A stretch of 64,000 nt of DNA from Curtobacterium sp. MCBD17_032 (GCF_003234855.1 NZ_QKTO01000002.1:186001-250000); one strand, 5' to 3'. Shown: positions 54,121-63,108, counted from the first letter of the stretch. Made by a program: numbers and translations. The notes: a model not told the origin generated them from the letters alone.

Positions 54121-54355
54121 GCCGCCGGATCAGGCGGCGTCTCGGTCACTCGGCGGTGTCGATGACAGACGGGGGCGTTTCGCGGGTCCGGGCGAGACGT
54201 CGAGCCCGCCGGATCGAGCGGCGTCCCGGTCATTCGGCGGTGTCGATGACAGACGGGGGCGTCTCTCCGGTCCGGGTGTGACGTCGAGCCCGCCGGATCG
54301 AGCGGCGCCTCGGCCACTCGGCGGTGTCGAGGACAGACGGGGCGTCTCGAGTGCC
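54121..54355. repeat. Three tandem copies of an 84-bp unit
   Basis: Copies start at 54121, 54205 and 54289, exactly 84 bp apart, each with CGCCGGATC, CGGCGGTGTCGA, GACAGACGGGG and (first two) TCCGGG. The internal GACAGACGGGGGCGTCT element is shared with the preceding shorter repeats. Non-coding as far as I can see. Confidence 0.85.
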
Positions 54356-54383
54356 CGGTGCAGGGTGGTGCTCGGCGACCGGA

Positions 54384-55253
54384 TCAGCCGATCGTCGGCG
54401 GCAGGCCCACGGCAGCGCGCATCGCCCGGCGGACCTCGGCCTCGGACGGCAGGAGCTCGTCCTCGTCCCCGGTCAGGAAGAAGCGGATCTGCCCGATGGC
54501 CTGCTCACTGAGCATGTCGAGGCCGTTCAGCACGCGGGCGCCCGCGTCGGTCCACGCCGTGGAGGCCCGGGTCGGCCACGGCTCGTAGGCCACGTCGAAC
54601 AGCACCGCGTCCGGTCCGGACGGCACGAGGGGCAGGTCGTCAGCGGCACCTCCCGGCAGGGTCGACACCACGAAGCCCATCGGCCCGGCGGACGACAGGT
54701 CGTCGAGGGCGTGCACCTCGAGCGTCACCCCGAGCCGCGCGGCCAGCATGACGAGGTCGCCCGCCTTGCCGGTGTCGCGCAGGAACACCCGGACCAGGGA
54801 GGCCCCGAGGCGCAATGAGGCAGCCAGGGCGCTCGCCGCGGTCGCGCCGCCGCCCAGGATCGTCGCCTCGCCGGGCAGATGTCCGAGTGCGGCGACCGGA
54901 CGGACGATCCCCTCGACGTCGGTGTTCGCTCCGGCGAGGACGACCGACGACCCCTCCTGCCGGAACGCGACCGTGTTCGCGACGCCGAGCTCGTCGACGA
55001 GCGGGGTCGTCCGGTCGAGGAGCGGCAGCACCTCGCGCTTGAGCGGCATGGTCAGGCTGAGCCCGCGCCATTCCGGACCCAGCCCCGCGACGAAGGCGGC
55101 GAGCCCGCCGGACGCGACTTCGTGCCTCCCGTACGAGAAGGGCAGGTCGAGGACCTCGTAGGCCGCAGCGTGCAACGCGGGGGAGAGGGAGTGCGCGACG
55201 GGGGAGCCGAGGACGGCGAGCTGCGTCCGGGCGGCGTCGGGGAAGGCGGCCAC
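54384..55253 (-). CDS. aroE: Shikimate dehydrogenase
   Basis: 289 residues; reduces 3-dehydroshikimate in the aromatic amino acid pathway. Substrate motif LGSPVAHSLSPALHAAAY, LSLTMPLKREVLPL (catalytic Lys), GVANTV, GANTDVEGIV (Asp) and NADP loop ILGGGATAASALAAS. FDVAYEPWPT and LNGLDMLSEQAIGQIRFF complete the family pattern. GTG start with TATGCT six bases upstream, probably leaderless. It is divergent from the iron-binding lipoprotein gene. Confidence 0.95.
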   Translation of the reverse strand: MAAFPDAARTQLAVLGSPVAHSLSPALHAAAYEVLDLPFSYGRHEVASGGLAAFVAGLGPEWRGLSLTMPLKREVLPLLDRTTPLVDELGVANTVAFRQEGSSVVLAGANTDVEGIVRPVAALGHLPGEATILGGGATAASALAASLRLGASLVRVFLRDTGKAGDLVMLAARLGVTLEVHALDDLSSAGPMGFVVSTLPGGAADDLPLVPSGPDAVLFDVAYEPWPTRASTAWTDAGARVLNGLDMLSEQAIGQIRFFLTGDEDELLPSEAEVRRAMRAAVGLPPTIG

Positions 55254-55259
55254 GGCGGC

Positions 55260-55265
55260 AGCATA
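55260..55265 (-). promoter_or_regulatory. Putative -10 box TATGCT, leaderless start of aroE
   Basis: Minus-strand TATGCT is exactly six bases before GTG 55253. Confidence 0.5.
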
Positions 55266-55293
55266 GTCGCGCGGACTCCCGGCGTCGGACCGC

Positions 55294-55312
55294 TTAGGTT
55301 AGGCTACCCTTC
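55294..55312 (+). promoter_or_regulatory. DtxR/IdeR-type iron box over leaderless promoter
   Basis: TTAGGTTAGGCTACCCTTC matches the DtxR consensus TTAGGTTAGGCTAACCTAA at 16 of 19 positions. It contains TAGGCT (55300-55305), which lies seven bases before GTG 55313 and serves as -10. Iron-loaded repressor would cover the promoter and transcription start. Confidence 0.85.
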
Positions 55313-56329
55313 GTGATCCGTACCTCCCTCCCCAAGCGCCGCTTCGGGCGCGCGCTCGCCGCGGCCGGTGCCGTCGTCGCCGCCTCCCTCGCGCTCGCCG
55401 GCTGCTCCTCGTCGAGCCCGTCCTCGTCCGAGTCCTCCGCCGGTGGCTCGTCCGACGGGGCCTTCCCGGTCTCCATCACCACGGCACTCGGCACCACGAC
55501 GATCGACTCGGCCCCCAAGCGCGTCGTGGCGCTCGGCTGGGGTGACGCCGAGACCGCACTCGAACTCGGCGTGCAGCCCGTCGGTGCCAGCGACTGGCTC
55601 GCCTTCGGTGGCGAGGGCGTCGGCCCGTGGCTCGACGGCGCCTACGACAAGGCGCCGGAGATCATCGACACGCTCGAGCCCAGCTACGAGGAGATCCTCA
55701 AGCTCGACCCCGATGTGATCCTCGACACCAAGAGCTCGGGCGACAAGGACCGCTACGACAAGCTGTCCGCCATCGCCCCGACCGTCGCGATCCCGAAGGG
55801 CGGCGAGAACTACCTCACGTCCACCACCGAGCAGGTCGACATGATCGCGAAGGCGCTCGGCAAGGAGTCCGAGGGCGAGAAGCTGCTCAGTGACCTCGAC
55901 GACTCCTACGCCGCCGCGCGCCAGGCGCACCCCGAGTTCGAGGGGAAGACCGCGGCGATCGGCGCGTACACGTCCGAGGGGTTCGGCGTCTACGCCTCCC
56001 GCGACAGCCGTGCCACGTTCATGCAGAACCTCGGGTTCGAGATCCCGAAGGCGATCGACGATGCCGCGGGCAAGGAGTTCTCCGTCTCGCTGTCGAACGA
56101 GAACCTCGACCTGCTCGACGCCGACCTGACCGTCGTGCTGCCGATCTACGTCGAGGCGTCGAAGGCGTCCGCCGACCCGCTCTTCCAGAAGGTGCCGTCG
56201 GTCGAGGCCGGGCACGCGATCGTGATCGACGACTCGGACGTCTCGACGGCGTTCTCGCTCGGGACCACCGCGGCGATCGAGTGGGCGCTCGAGCGGCTGC
56301 CGGACGAGTTCGCTGCGAAGCTGGGCTGA
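55313..56329 (+). CDS. Iron-siderophore ABC transporter substrate-binding lipoprotein
   Basis: 338 residues. The lipobox ALAGC marks a lipid-anchored extracellular protein, followed by a Ser-rich linker. The two-lobed FepB/FhuD fold shows APKRVVALGWGDAETALELGVQPVG, PEIIDTLEPSYEEILKLDPDVIL and a C-terminal lobe ending AIEWALERLPDEFAAKL. It binds ferric siderophore for an ABC importer not present in this window. The DtxR box and its place directly at the start indicate iron repression. Confidence 0.93.
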   Translation: MIRTSLPKRRFGRALAAAGAVVAASLALAGCSSSSPSSSESSAGGSSDGAFPVSITTALGTTTIDSAPKRVVALGWGDAETALELGVQPVGASDWLAFGGEGVGPWLDGAYDKAPEIIDTLEPSYEEILKLDPDVILDTKSSGDKDRYDKLSAIAPTVAIPKGGENYLTSTTEQVDMIAKALGKESEGEKLLSDLDDSYAAARQAHPEFEGKTAAIGAYTSEGFGVYASRDSRATFMQNLGFEIPKAIDDAAGKEFSVSLSNENLDLLDADLTVVLPIYVEASKASADPLFQKVPSVEAGHAIVIDDSDVSTAFSLGTTAAIEWALERLPDEFAAKLG

Positions 56330-56381
56330 CGCCGCGCGCGGGGCGCGCCGCGCGCCCCGCGCGGTGCGTGTCGGCCCCGCA

Positions 56382-56435
56382 CAACAGAAACCGGCTCGCA
56401 CCGCGGGAATCCGCGGTGCGAGCCGGTTTCTGTTG
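56382..56435. repeat. Perfect 25-bp inverted repeat with GAAT loop (copy A)
   Basis: Arms 56382-56406 and 56411-56435 are exact reverse complements (CAACAGAAACCGGCTCGCAC at the outer end of the left arm). Lies 52 bases after the lipoprotein stop and may terminate it. Related to copy B at 56591. Confidence 0.9.
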
Positions 56436-56590
56436 AGCGGTCCCCCTTGTCGGCCGGCGGCCGGCGGGCGGCGGTCCGCCGGGCGGCCGCCCGGCCTGCC
56501 GACCCACCACCGGGCGGCCCGCAGGCGGACCGGCGGATGCCCTGCGGTCGTGGGGTGCGCCTCCCGATCGGCTTGGTGCCGATCGGCTCG

Positions 56591-56650
56591 GCACAACAGG
56601 AACCGGCTCGAACCACGGGAATCCGCGGTTCGAGCCGGTTCCTGTTGTGC
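56591..56650. repeat. 28-bp inverted repeat with GAAT loop (copy B)
   Basis: Arms 56591-56618 and 56623-56650 pair with one mismatch. Sequence resembles copy A, with paired base changes that keep the stem. The 155 bp between the copies are GC-rich and hold no gene I can support; the whole gap 56330-56709 has no CDS. Confidence 0.9.
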
Positions 56651-56709
56651 GGGGCCGGTCGGGCCGCCGGGCCGCCCGGCGGGCGCCGCCCGCCGGGCGC
56701 CGCCCGCGG

Positions 56710-57114
56710 TCAGGCGCCGAACGTGGACGCGAGGAACGCGAAGAGCAGCGCGATGAGCGGGAACGAGCCCTGCACGAAGGCGGAGTTGAGGTACTTCCGG
56801 CCGGTGCCGGCGAGGACGACCGCGGCACCGAGCATGCTCGCGCACGAGAACACGACGAGCGTCCAGCCGGTCGCGCCGTTGTCCGCGAGCACGAGCACGA
56901 CGCCGAGGACCGCCCCGATCGCGAGGAACAGGTTGTAGAAGCCCTGGTTGAACGCCATCGCGCGCGTGGCCTGCGCGTCGGCGTCGGACGCGATGCCGAA
57001 GATGCGGCGCACCCGCGGGCTCGTCCAGGCGACCGACTCCAGGAAGAAGATGTAGACGTGCACGAGGCCCGCCAGGACCGCGAAGACGCCGGAGATCGCG
57101 AGCAGAACCGTCAT
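56710..57114 (-). CDS. DUF1304 membrane protein
   Basis: 134 residues, four membrane helices. HVYIFFLESVAWTSPRVRRIFGI and AMAFNQGFYNLFLAIGAVLGVVL are characteristic of DUF1304. Function unknown. Copy B of the long hairpin lies just beyond its stop and probably ends its transcription. Confidence 0.92.
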   Translation of the reverse strand: MTVLLAISGVFAVLAGLVHVYIFFLESVAWTSPRVRRIFGIASDADAQATRAMAFNQGFYNLFLAIGAVLGVVLVLADNGATGWTLVVFSCASMLGAAVVLAGTGRKYLNSAFVQGSFPLIALLFAFLASTFGA

Positions 57115-57179
57115 GAGGACATCATCTCAGCAGTCGATGGGTGCTCGGGTCCGCCCTCGTCCCGGCCGCGCTCGGTCAG

Positions 57180-57185
57180 TAGGCT
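57180..57185 (+). promoter_or_regulatory. Putative -10 box TAGGCT, leaderless start of chorismate mutase gene
   Basis: TAGGCT ends six bases before ATG 57192. Confidence 0.5.
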
Positions 57186-57191
57186 CGGGGC

Positions 57192-57509
57192 ATGAACGAG
57201 GCCCCGAGCACGAACGACGAGGACGCCGTCGCCGAACTGCAGAGCATCCGGCAGAGCATCGACAACATCGACGCCGCCGTGATCCACATGCTCGCCGAGC
57301 GCTTCAAGTACACGCAGCGGGTGGGGTACCTCAAGGCCGCGGCGGGCATGCCGGCGGCCGACCCCTCGCGTGAGCAGATCCAGGTCGCTCGGTTGCGGTC
57401 CCTCGCGGCGGAGTCGCACCTCGACCCCGCGTTCGCGGAGAAGTTCCTCAACTTCATCGTCGCCGAGGTCATCCACCACCACGAGCGCATCGCGGTCGGC
57501 GAGCTGTGA
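57192..57509 (+). CDS. Chorismate mutase, AroQ class
   Basis: 105 residues, all-helical. LQSIRQSIDNIDAAVIHMLAERFKYTQRVGYLKAAAGMP (active-site Arg and Lys), DPSREQIQVARLRSLA and FAEKFLNFIVAEVIHHHERI fit AroQ chorismate mutases. Converts chorismate to prephenate for Phe/Tyr synthesis. The next gene starts in its stop codon. Confidence 0.92.
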   Translation: MNEAPSTNDEDAVAELQSIRQSIDNIDAAVIHMLAERFKYTQRVGYLKAAAGMPAADPSREQIQVARLRSLAAESHLDPAFAEKFLNFIVAEVIHHHERIAVGEL

Positions 57510-58711
57510 CCCTGCCCGACCTGCACCTGCTCGTCGGGTCCTACACGGCGACCGGCGGCGGCACCGCGACCGGCATCTCGATCGTCGGCCCCGTCGGCCC
57601 CGTCGGCCCCGTCGGCCCCGTCGGCTCCGTCGAGTCCGCCGGCCCCGCCAGCGCGCCCTCCCTCGTCGCGTCGACGGTCGCGGTGCTGGACGACCCGTCC
57701 TTCCTCGCCGTGTCCGGCGACCGCGTGTACGCCGTCTCGGAGACGACCGACGGCGGCATCCACGCGTTCCGTCGATCCGGCACCGCGCTCGAGCACCTCT
57801 GGGACGCGCCCGCCGGCGGGGACGCGCCCTGCCACATCCGGGTCGATCCGTCCGGTGCGCTCGTCGTCACGAACTACGTCTCCGGCACGGTCACGGCGGT
57901 GTCGCTCGAGGCAGCGGAGTCGTACGCGGCCTCCGTCGCCGCCAGCGACGGGATCGTCGGCGGCACCGACGGCACGGGTACCACCACGGACGCCGCAGCG
58001 TCGGGGCACGGGATCGCCGGTCGGGGGACCGGGGTGTCGGCGGTCCTCCCGGACGCGGCCGTCACGACCGTGCTCCTACCCGACGCGACCGGACCGGTCG
58101 AGGACCGCCAGGAGGGCCCGCACGCCCACCAGTCGGTCGCCACCCCGGACGGGACCGTCCTGGTCGCCGACCTCGGCTCCGACGCCCTGCACGAGTTCCG
58201 CGTCGAGGCCGATGCCGCCTCGGTGTCGATCGAGCCGGTGCGCGTCCACCACCTGACGCCCGGCGCCGGCCCACGGCACATGGCGTGGTTCGACGGGGAC
58301 CTCCTGGTCGCCGGTGAGCTCGACGGCCGGGTGTACCGGATGCGGCGCGACGGATCCGGTTCGCTCCGCGAAGTCTGCTCGGCGGCCGCCTTCGACGGCC
58401 CGGTCGACGGGTCGCTCCTGAGCCACGTCGAGGTGGACGAGCACGGCCTCGTCACGGTGGCCGTCCGGGGCCGCGACCAGATCGTCGTGTTCGACGCGTC
58501 CGGGGGCGACCTCCGGCTGGTCGGCTCGGCGTCGTCCGGGGGTGTGTGGCCGCGGCACTTCGCCCGCGTGCCCGGCCACCTGCTCGTCGCGAACCAGATG
58601 TCGGACGCCGTCGCGGTGCTGCCGGTCGGCGCGGACGGTGTGCCGGGTGACGCCGTCGGACACATCGCCGTCGGCAGCCCGACCTGCGTCGTCCCGCTCC
58701 GGCAGGACTGA
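57506..58711 (+). CDS. Lactonase family protein (6-phosphogluconolactonase-like beta-propeller)
   Basis: 401 residues, GTG start overlapping the chorismate mutase stop. LLVGSYTATGG, DDPSFLAVSGDRVYAVSE, DAPCHIRVDPSGALVVTNYVSGTVTAV, GPHAHQSVATPDGTVLVADLGSDAL, GAGPRHMAWF and WPRHFARVPGHLLVANQMSDAVAV fit the seven-bladed Pgl family. Near residue 28 a GPV repeat (9-bp DNA units) interrupts the first blade. A second odd insert rich in Gly/Thr/Ala lies at about 150-180. Substrate may be a sugar lactone. Confidence 0.88.
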   Translation: MTLPDLHLLVGSYTATGGGTATGISIVGPVGPVGPVGPVGSVESAGPASAPSLVASTVAVLDDPSFLAVSGDRVYAVSETTDGGIHAFRRSGTALEHLWDAPAGGDAPCHIRVDPSGALVVTNYVSGTVTAVSLEAAESYAASVAASDGIVGGTDGTGTTTDAAASGHGIAGRGTGVSAVLPDAAVTTVLLPDATGPVEDRQEGPHAHQSVATPDGTVLVADLGSDALHEFRVEADAASVSIEPVRVHHLTPGAGPRHMAWFDGDLLVAGELDGRVYRMRRDGSGSLREVCSAAAFDGPVDGSLLSHVEVDEHGLVTVAVRGRDQIVVFDASGGDLRLVGSASSGGVWPRHFARVPGHLLVANQMSDAVAVLPVGADGVPGDAVGHIAVGSPTCVVPLRQD

Positions 58712-58746
58712 GGCCGGGAGGCGCGGGCAGCGTCCGGCAGGCGGGC

Positions 58747-59682
58747 TCAGCCCTGGTGGACGGGGACCTCGATGAGGTTCTCGAACGGTCGACCCTCGAC
58801 CAGCGCCGACACCTGCCGACGCACGAGGTCGAGGGACCGCGGCACGCTGAGGTCCGTGTTCCCGCCGACATGCGGCGTGAGCACGGTGTTCGGCGTCGTC
58901 CACAGCGGGTGGTCGGCGGGGAGTGGCTCCGGGTCGGTGACGTCGAGCGCTGCCGAGAGCCGGCCGGACCGCAGCTCGGCGACGAGGGCATCGGTGTCCA
59001 CGACCTTGCCGCGCGCCACGTTCACCACGAGGGCCCCGTCGGGCAGTGCCGCGAGGAGGTCCGCGTCCACCAGCCCCTCGGTCTCGTCGGTGAGCGGGGC
59101 GATGAGCACGAGCACGTCCGTGGTGCGGGCGAGTTCCGGCAGCTCGCCGAACGCGTGCACCCGGCGGCCGTCCTGCTCCCGAGCGGTGCGCGCGACGACG
59201 GTGACCTCGGTGCGGAACGCCTCGAACCGGCTGGCGATGGCGGAACCGATCGCCCCGTAGCCGACGACCGTCACCCGACGGTCGGCGAGGGACCGGGTCT
59301 CCCGCGAGTCCCACCGCTGCTCGACGCGGTCGAACTGGAAGGCCGCGATCTCGCGGAGGGAGGTCAGCGCCAGGCCGACCGCGAGCTCTGCCGTCTCGTC
59401 GTCGTGGATGCCGCGGCCGTTCGCCAGGTGTGCGTGGCCGGGCACGTGCGGGATCGCCCACTCGTACCCGGCGCTCGGCAGCTGCAACAGCTCGAGGTTC
59501 GGCAGGTCGTGGACGTACTGCCACCGGTGCCGCCCACCGAAGTAGAACGGCAGGAAGGCGATGGCCACCTGCTCGGCCCGGGCGTACGGCGCCTCGACGT
59601 CCCAGACGTCCAGCTCGATGCCGTCCGGCACCGGACCGAACCGGTCGACCAGCTCCTGGAAGGGCAGCGTGACGATCGGCAC
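58747..59682 (-). CDS. D-isomer 2-hydroxyacid dehydrogenase
   Basis: 311 residues. The N-terminal substrate domain is followed by NAD motif VVGYGAIGSAIASRF, LIAPLTDETEGLV and NVARGKVVDTDALVAEL (conserved Arg). ALDVTDPEPLPADHPLW (Glu) and LTPHVGGNTD (His) complete the catalytic triad. GTG 59682 is five bases after the purL stop, so it is the last gene of the purine cluster. Substrate unknown; glyoxylate/hydroxypyruvate or phosphoglycerate-like acids are possible. Confidence 0.88.
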   Translation of the reverse strand: MPIVTLPFQELVDRFGPVPDGIELDVWDVEAPYARAEQVAIAFLPFYFGGRHRWQYVHDLPNLELLQLPSAGYEWAIPHVPGHAHLANGRGIHDDETAELAVGLALTSLREIAAFQFDRVEQRWDSRETRSLADRRVTVVGYGAIGSAIASRFEAFRTEVTVVARTAREQDGRRVHAFGELPELARTTDVLVLIAPLTDETEGLVDADLLAALPDGALVVNVARGKVVDTDALVAELRSGRLSAALDVTDPEPLPADHPLWTTPNTVLTPHVGGNTDLSVPRSLDLVRRQVSALVEGRPFENLIEVPVHQG

Positions 59683-59687
59683 CGGGT

Positions 59688-62069
59688 TCAGGCGTCCGTG
59701 CGGGGCGAGAACGCGCCGTGCGAGTCGAGCGGGCCGCGGCCCACGTAGCCCTCGGTCACGTTCTCCTGGATGACGTCGCCGAAGTGCGACGGCAGCGTGG
59801 CGCGGTGTGCGTCGCGGAGCTCGTCGATCGTCGCCTCGAACGCACCCTGGACCTCGAGCGAGCCCGACGCGGCGTCGGTCACGCCGATGCGCAGGACCGG
59901 GTAGCCCCGGCCGTTGCAGAGGCCCTGGAAGCGGACGTCGTCCTCGCGGCGCACGGTCACGATGACGCGGCCGGTCGACTCGGAGAACAGTGCGGTCGCG
60001 GTGTCGACGCCGTCGCGGGACTCGAGCTCGTCCAGCACGACCCGGGCGCCGAGGCCGAAGCGCAGGACCGACTCGGCGAGGGTCTGGCCGAGGCCGCCGT
60101 CCGCCAGGTCGTGCGCGCTCGTGAGCAGCTGCTCGTCGGCCGCGGCGGCCAGGAGCTCCGCCAGCGCCTTCTCGCGCCCGAGGTCCACCGCCGGCGGACG
60201 CCCGCCGAGGTGCCCGTGCACGGTACCGGCCCATGCCGACCCGTCGAGCTCGAGGCTCGTCGTGCCGAGCAGGTAGATGTTGTGGCCGTCGTCCTGCCAG
60301 CCGGACGGGATCCGCTTGGCGACGTCGTCGATCACGCCGAGCACGCCGACGACGGGCGTCGGGTGGATCGGGGTGTCACCGGTCTGGTTGTAGAACGACA
60401 CGTTGCCGCCGGTCACCGGGATACCGAGCTCCATGCAGCCGTCTGCGAGGCCCTCGACAGCCTCGGAGAACTGCCACATCACCTCGGGGTTCTCGGGGGA
60501 GCCGAAGTTCAGGCAGTCGGTCACGGCGGCCGGGACGGCACCGGTGACGGCGACGTTCCGGTACGCCTCGGCGAGGGCCAGACGAGCGCCCTGCTTCGGG
60601 TCGAGCTGGCAGTAGCGGCCGTTCGCGTCCGTGGCGATGGCGACGCCGAGGCCGGTCTCCTCGTCGACGCGGATCATGCCGCCGTCGTCGGGGAAGGACA
60701 GCGCCGTGTTGCCGAGCACGTACGTGTCGTACTGGTTCGTGACCCAGTTCTTCGACGACAGGTTCGGGGAGCCGAGCAGCTGCAGGACCTGTGCCTTCAG
60801 GGCGGGGCCGGTCTCCGGGCGGTCGAGCGACTCGGCGCCGTCGGCCTGGAGCGCGTCGATCCAGGTGGGGTAGGCCACCGGGCGGTCGTACACCGGACCG
60901 TCGACGGCGACCGTCCGCGGGTCGACGTTGACGATCTCCTGGCCCTGCCAGTCGATGACGAGACGACCGGTGCCGGTGACCTCGCCGAGCACGCTGGTCT
61001 CGACCTCCCACTTGCCGACGACCTGCAGGAAGGCGTCGAGCTTGTCGGGGCGGACCACCGCCATCATGCGCTCCTGGCTCTCCGACATGAGGATCTCCTC
61101 TGCCGTGAGCGACGGGTCGCGGAGCAGGACGTCGTCGAGCGAGATGTGCATGCCGCCGTCACCGTTGCTCGCGAGCTCGGAGGTCGCGCACGAGATGCCC
61201 GCGGCGCCGAGGTCCTGGATGCCCTCGACGAGCTCCTTCTGGAACAGCTCGAGGCAGCATTCGATGAGCACCTTCTCGGCGAACGGGTCGCCGACCTGGA
61301 CGGCGGGACGCTTGGTCGGGCCGCCCTCGGTGAAGGTGTCGGACGCCAGGATCGACGCACCGCCGATGCCGTCGCCACCGGTGCGCGCACCGAACAGCAC
61401 GACCTTGTTGCCGGCGCCGGACGCGTTCGCCAGGTGCAGGTCCTCGTGCCGCAGGACGCCGACCGCGAGCGCGTTGACCAGCGGGTTGCCCTGGTACACC
61501 GGGTCGAAGTAGGTCTCACCGCCGATGTTCGGCAGGCCGAGGCAGTTGCCGTAGAACGAGATGCCGCCGACGACACCGTGCACGACGCGGGCGGTGTCCT
61601 CGTGGTCGATGGCGCCGAAGCGGAGCTGGTCCATGACCGCGACCGGACGGGCACCCATCGAGATGATGTCGCGGACGATGCCGCCGACGCCCGTGGCAGC
61701 GCCCTGGTACGGCTCGACGTAGGAGGGGTGGTTGTGCGACTCGACCTTGAAGGTCACCGCCCAGCCGTCACCCACGTCGACGACACCGGCGTTCTCGCCC
61801 ATGCCGACCATCAGGTTCTTCTTCATCTCCGGCGTGACCTTCTGGCCGAACTGCCGGAGGTAGTTCTTGCTCGACTTGTACGAGCAGTGCTCGGACCACA
61901 TGACCGAGTACATCGCCAGCTCGCCCGAGGTGGGGCGGCGACCGAGGATCTCGCGGATCTTCGCGTACTCGTCCGCCTTGAGCCCGAGTGCCGCGTACGG
62001 CTGCTCCTTGTCGGGCGTCTCGGCGGCGTCCTGGACGGTGTCGGGCTTCGGGCGGACGGGCGTGGTCAC
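59688..62069 (-). CDS. purL: Phosphoribosylformylglycinamidine synthase subunit PurL
   Basis: 793 residues, the stand-alone PurL of the three-part PurSQL enzyme. ATP-dependent step from FGAR to FGAM in purine synthesis. [18 protein letters not shown] holds the active His; [13 protein letters not shown], [29 protein letters not shown] and [16 protein letters not shown] are visible. GTG 62069 starts 12 residues before [15 protein letters not shown]; another GTG at 62120 would overlap the purQ stop and add 17 residues. Confidence 0.96.
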   Translation of the reverse strand: MTTPVRPKPDTVQDAAETPDKEQPYAALGLKADEYAKIREILGRRPTSGELAMYSVMWSEHCSYKSSKNYLRQFGQKVTPEMKKNLMVGMGENAGVVDVGDGWAVTFKVESHNHPSYVEPYQGAATGVGGIVRDIISMGARPVAVMDQLRFGAIDHEDTARVVHGVVGGISFYGNCLGLPNIGGETYFDPVYQGNPLVNALAVGVLRHEDLHLANASGAGNKVVLFGARTGGDGIGGASILASDTFTEGGPTKRPAVQVGDPFAEKVLIECCLELFQKELVEGIQDLGAAGISCATSELASNGDGGMHISLDDVLLRDPSLTAEEILMSESQERMMAVVRPDKLDAFLQVVGKWEVETSVLGEVTGTGRLVIDWQGQEIVNVDPRTVAVDGPVYDRPVAYPTWIDALQADGAESLDRPETGPALKAQVLQLLGSPNLSSKNWVTNQYDTYVLGNTALSFPDDGGMIRVDEETGLGVAIATDANGRYCQLDPKQGARLALAEAYRNVAVTGAVPAAVTDCLNFGSPENPEVMWQFSEAVEGLADGCMELGIPVTGGNVSFYNQTGDTPIHPTPVVGVLGVIDDVAKRIPSGWQDDGHNIYLLGTTSLELDGSAWAGTVHGHLGGRPPAVDLGREKALAELLAAAADEQLLTSAHDLADGGLGQTLAESVLRFGLGARVVLDELESRDGVDTATALFSESTGRVIVTVRREDDVRFQGLCNGRGYPVLRIGVTDAASGSLEVQGAFEATIDELRDAHRATLPSHFGDVIQENVTEGYVGRGPLDSHGAFSPRTDA

Positions 62070-62116
62070 GGTGTTGTCGTTCCCTGTTCCTGGAGTCGCG
62101 GGCGCTGGAGTCGCGG

Positions 62117-62818
62117 TCACTTGACGAGCGCGCGCTCGATCACGGAGGTGAAGAAGGTGAGGCCGTCCGTGCCGGAGGCCATGGCAGCGCGGGTGTCCGG
62201 GCCGAACCCGGGCTCCGTCGCGTGCTCGGGGTGCGGCATGAGGCCGACGACGTTGCCGCGCTCGTTCGAGACGCCGGCGATGTCGCCGATCGACCCGTTC
62301 GGGTTCACGCCGACGTAGCGGAACACGACCTGGCCGTTGTCCTCGATGCGCTTGATCTCGTCCGCGTCGGCGACGAAGCGGCCGTCGGCGTTCTTCAGCG
62401 GGATGGTGATCTCCTGCTGTGGGGCGAAGCCCGAGGTCCACGCGGTGTCGGCGTTCTCGACGCGGAGTACCTGGTCGCGCCGGATGAACTGCTGGTGGGC
62501 GTTCCGGGTGTGCGCGCCGGGCACCAGGCGGGCCTCGGCGAGCATCTGGAAGCCGTTGCAGATGCCGAGCACGGGCATGCCCTTGCCGGCGACGTCGATG
62601 ACCTCGGCCATGATCGGTGCCTTCGCGGCGATGGCTCCGGCACGGAGGTAGTCCCCGTACGAGAAGCCACCGGGGAGGACGATCGCGTCGACGCCCTGCA
62701 GGTCGTGGTCGCCGTGCCAGAGCGCGACGGGCTCGGCGCCGGCGAGGCGGACCGCGCGCTGGGCGTCGCGGTCGTCGAGCGAGCCGGGGAAGGTGATGAC
62801 CCCGATGCGCATCGTCAC
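62117..62818 (-). CDS. purQ: Phosphoribosylformylglycinamidine synthase subunit PurQ
   Basis: 233 residues, class I glutaminase supplying ammonia to Pur[38 protein letters not shown], nucleophile Cys in [11 protein letters not shown], and His/Glu in [12 protein letters not shown] 62818 overlaps the purS stop; ATG 62812 is two codons later. Confidence 0.96.
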   Translation of the reverse strand: MTMRIGVITFPGSLDDRDAQRAVRLAGAEPVALWHGDHDLQGVDAIVLPGGFSYGDYLRAGAIAAKAPIMAEVIDVAGKGMPVLGICNGFQMLAEARLVPGAHTRNAHQQFIRRDQVLRVENADTAWTSGFAPQQEITIPLKNADGRFVADADEIKRIEDNGQVVFRYVGVNPNGSIGDIAGVSNERGNVVGLMPHPEHATEPGFGPDTRAAMASGTDGLTFFTSVIERALVK

Positions 62819-63063
62819 TCGACCACGCTCACGGAGACGACGTCCTCGATGACGGCGTTCGAGAAGACGTCCACCGCGATCTCGCGGACCTCGGCGAGCT
62901 TGGCGTCGTCGACGGGGCCGTCGACGGACACCTCGAATCGCTTGCCGATGCGGACGTTGGTCAGGTCGTTCTTGCCGAGGCGGGCGAGGGCGTTGCCCAC
63001 CGCCTTGCCCTGGGGGTCGAGGATCTCGGCCTTCGGCATGACCTCGACGACGATCGTTGGCAC
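62815..63063 (-). CDS. purS: Phosphoribosylformylglycinamidine synthase subunit PurS
   Basis: 82 residues; small structural subunit linking PurQ and Pur[29 protein letters not shown] and [13 protein letters not shown] are typical. GTG start with GGAGTG upstream; first gene of the four-gene operon purS-purQ-purL-dehydrogenase. Confidence 0.95.
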   Translation of the reverse strand: MPTIVVEVMPKAEILDPQGKAVGNALARLGKNDLTNVRIGKRFEVSVDGPVDDAKLAEVREIAVDVFSNAVIEDVVSVSVVE

Positions 63064-63102
63064 GTGTTCACTCCAGCACAGGGGTCGGGTGGGGACGAGA
63101 AC

Positions 63103-63108
63103 AGTCTA
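63103..63108 (-). promoter_or_regulatory. Putative -10 box TAGACT of purSQL operon
   Basis: Minus-strand TAGACT about 39 bases before the purS GTG would give a leader of roughly 33 bases containing the GGAGTG ribosome site. No clear -35. Confidence 0.4.

Noticed and set aside
53915..54355. Possible CRISPR array
   Set aside because: Units are contiguous tandem repeats without unique spacers of even length, and no cas genes are near.
56382..56650. Inverted repeats as ends of an insertion sequence
   Set aside because: The 155 bp between the two hairpins contain no transposase frame and no target-site duplication is evident; a non-autonomous element cannot be excluded, so it is kept as a finding only.
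59718..62318. An 866-codon plus-strand frame opposite purL
   Set aside because: It is fully antisense to conserved purL and purQ, and its Val/Arg/Asp-rich composition is that of a shadow frame.
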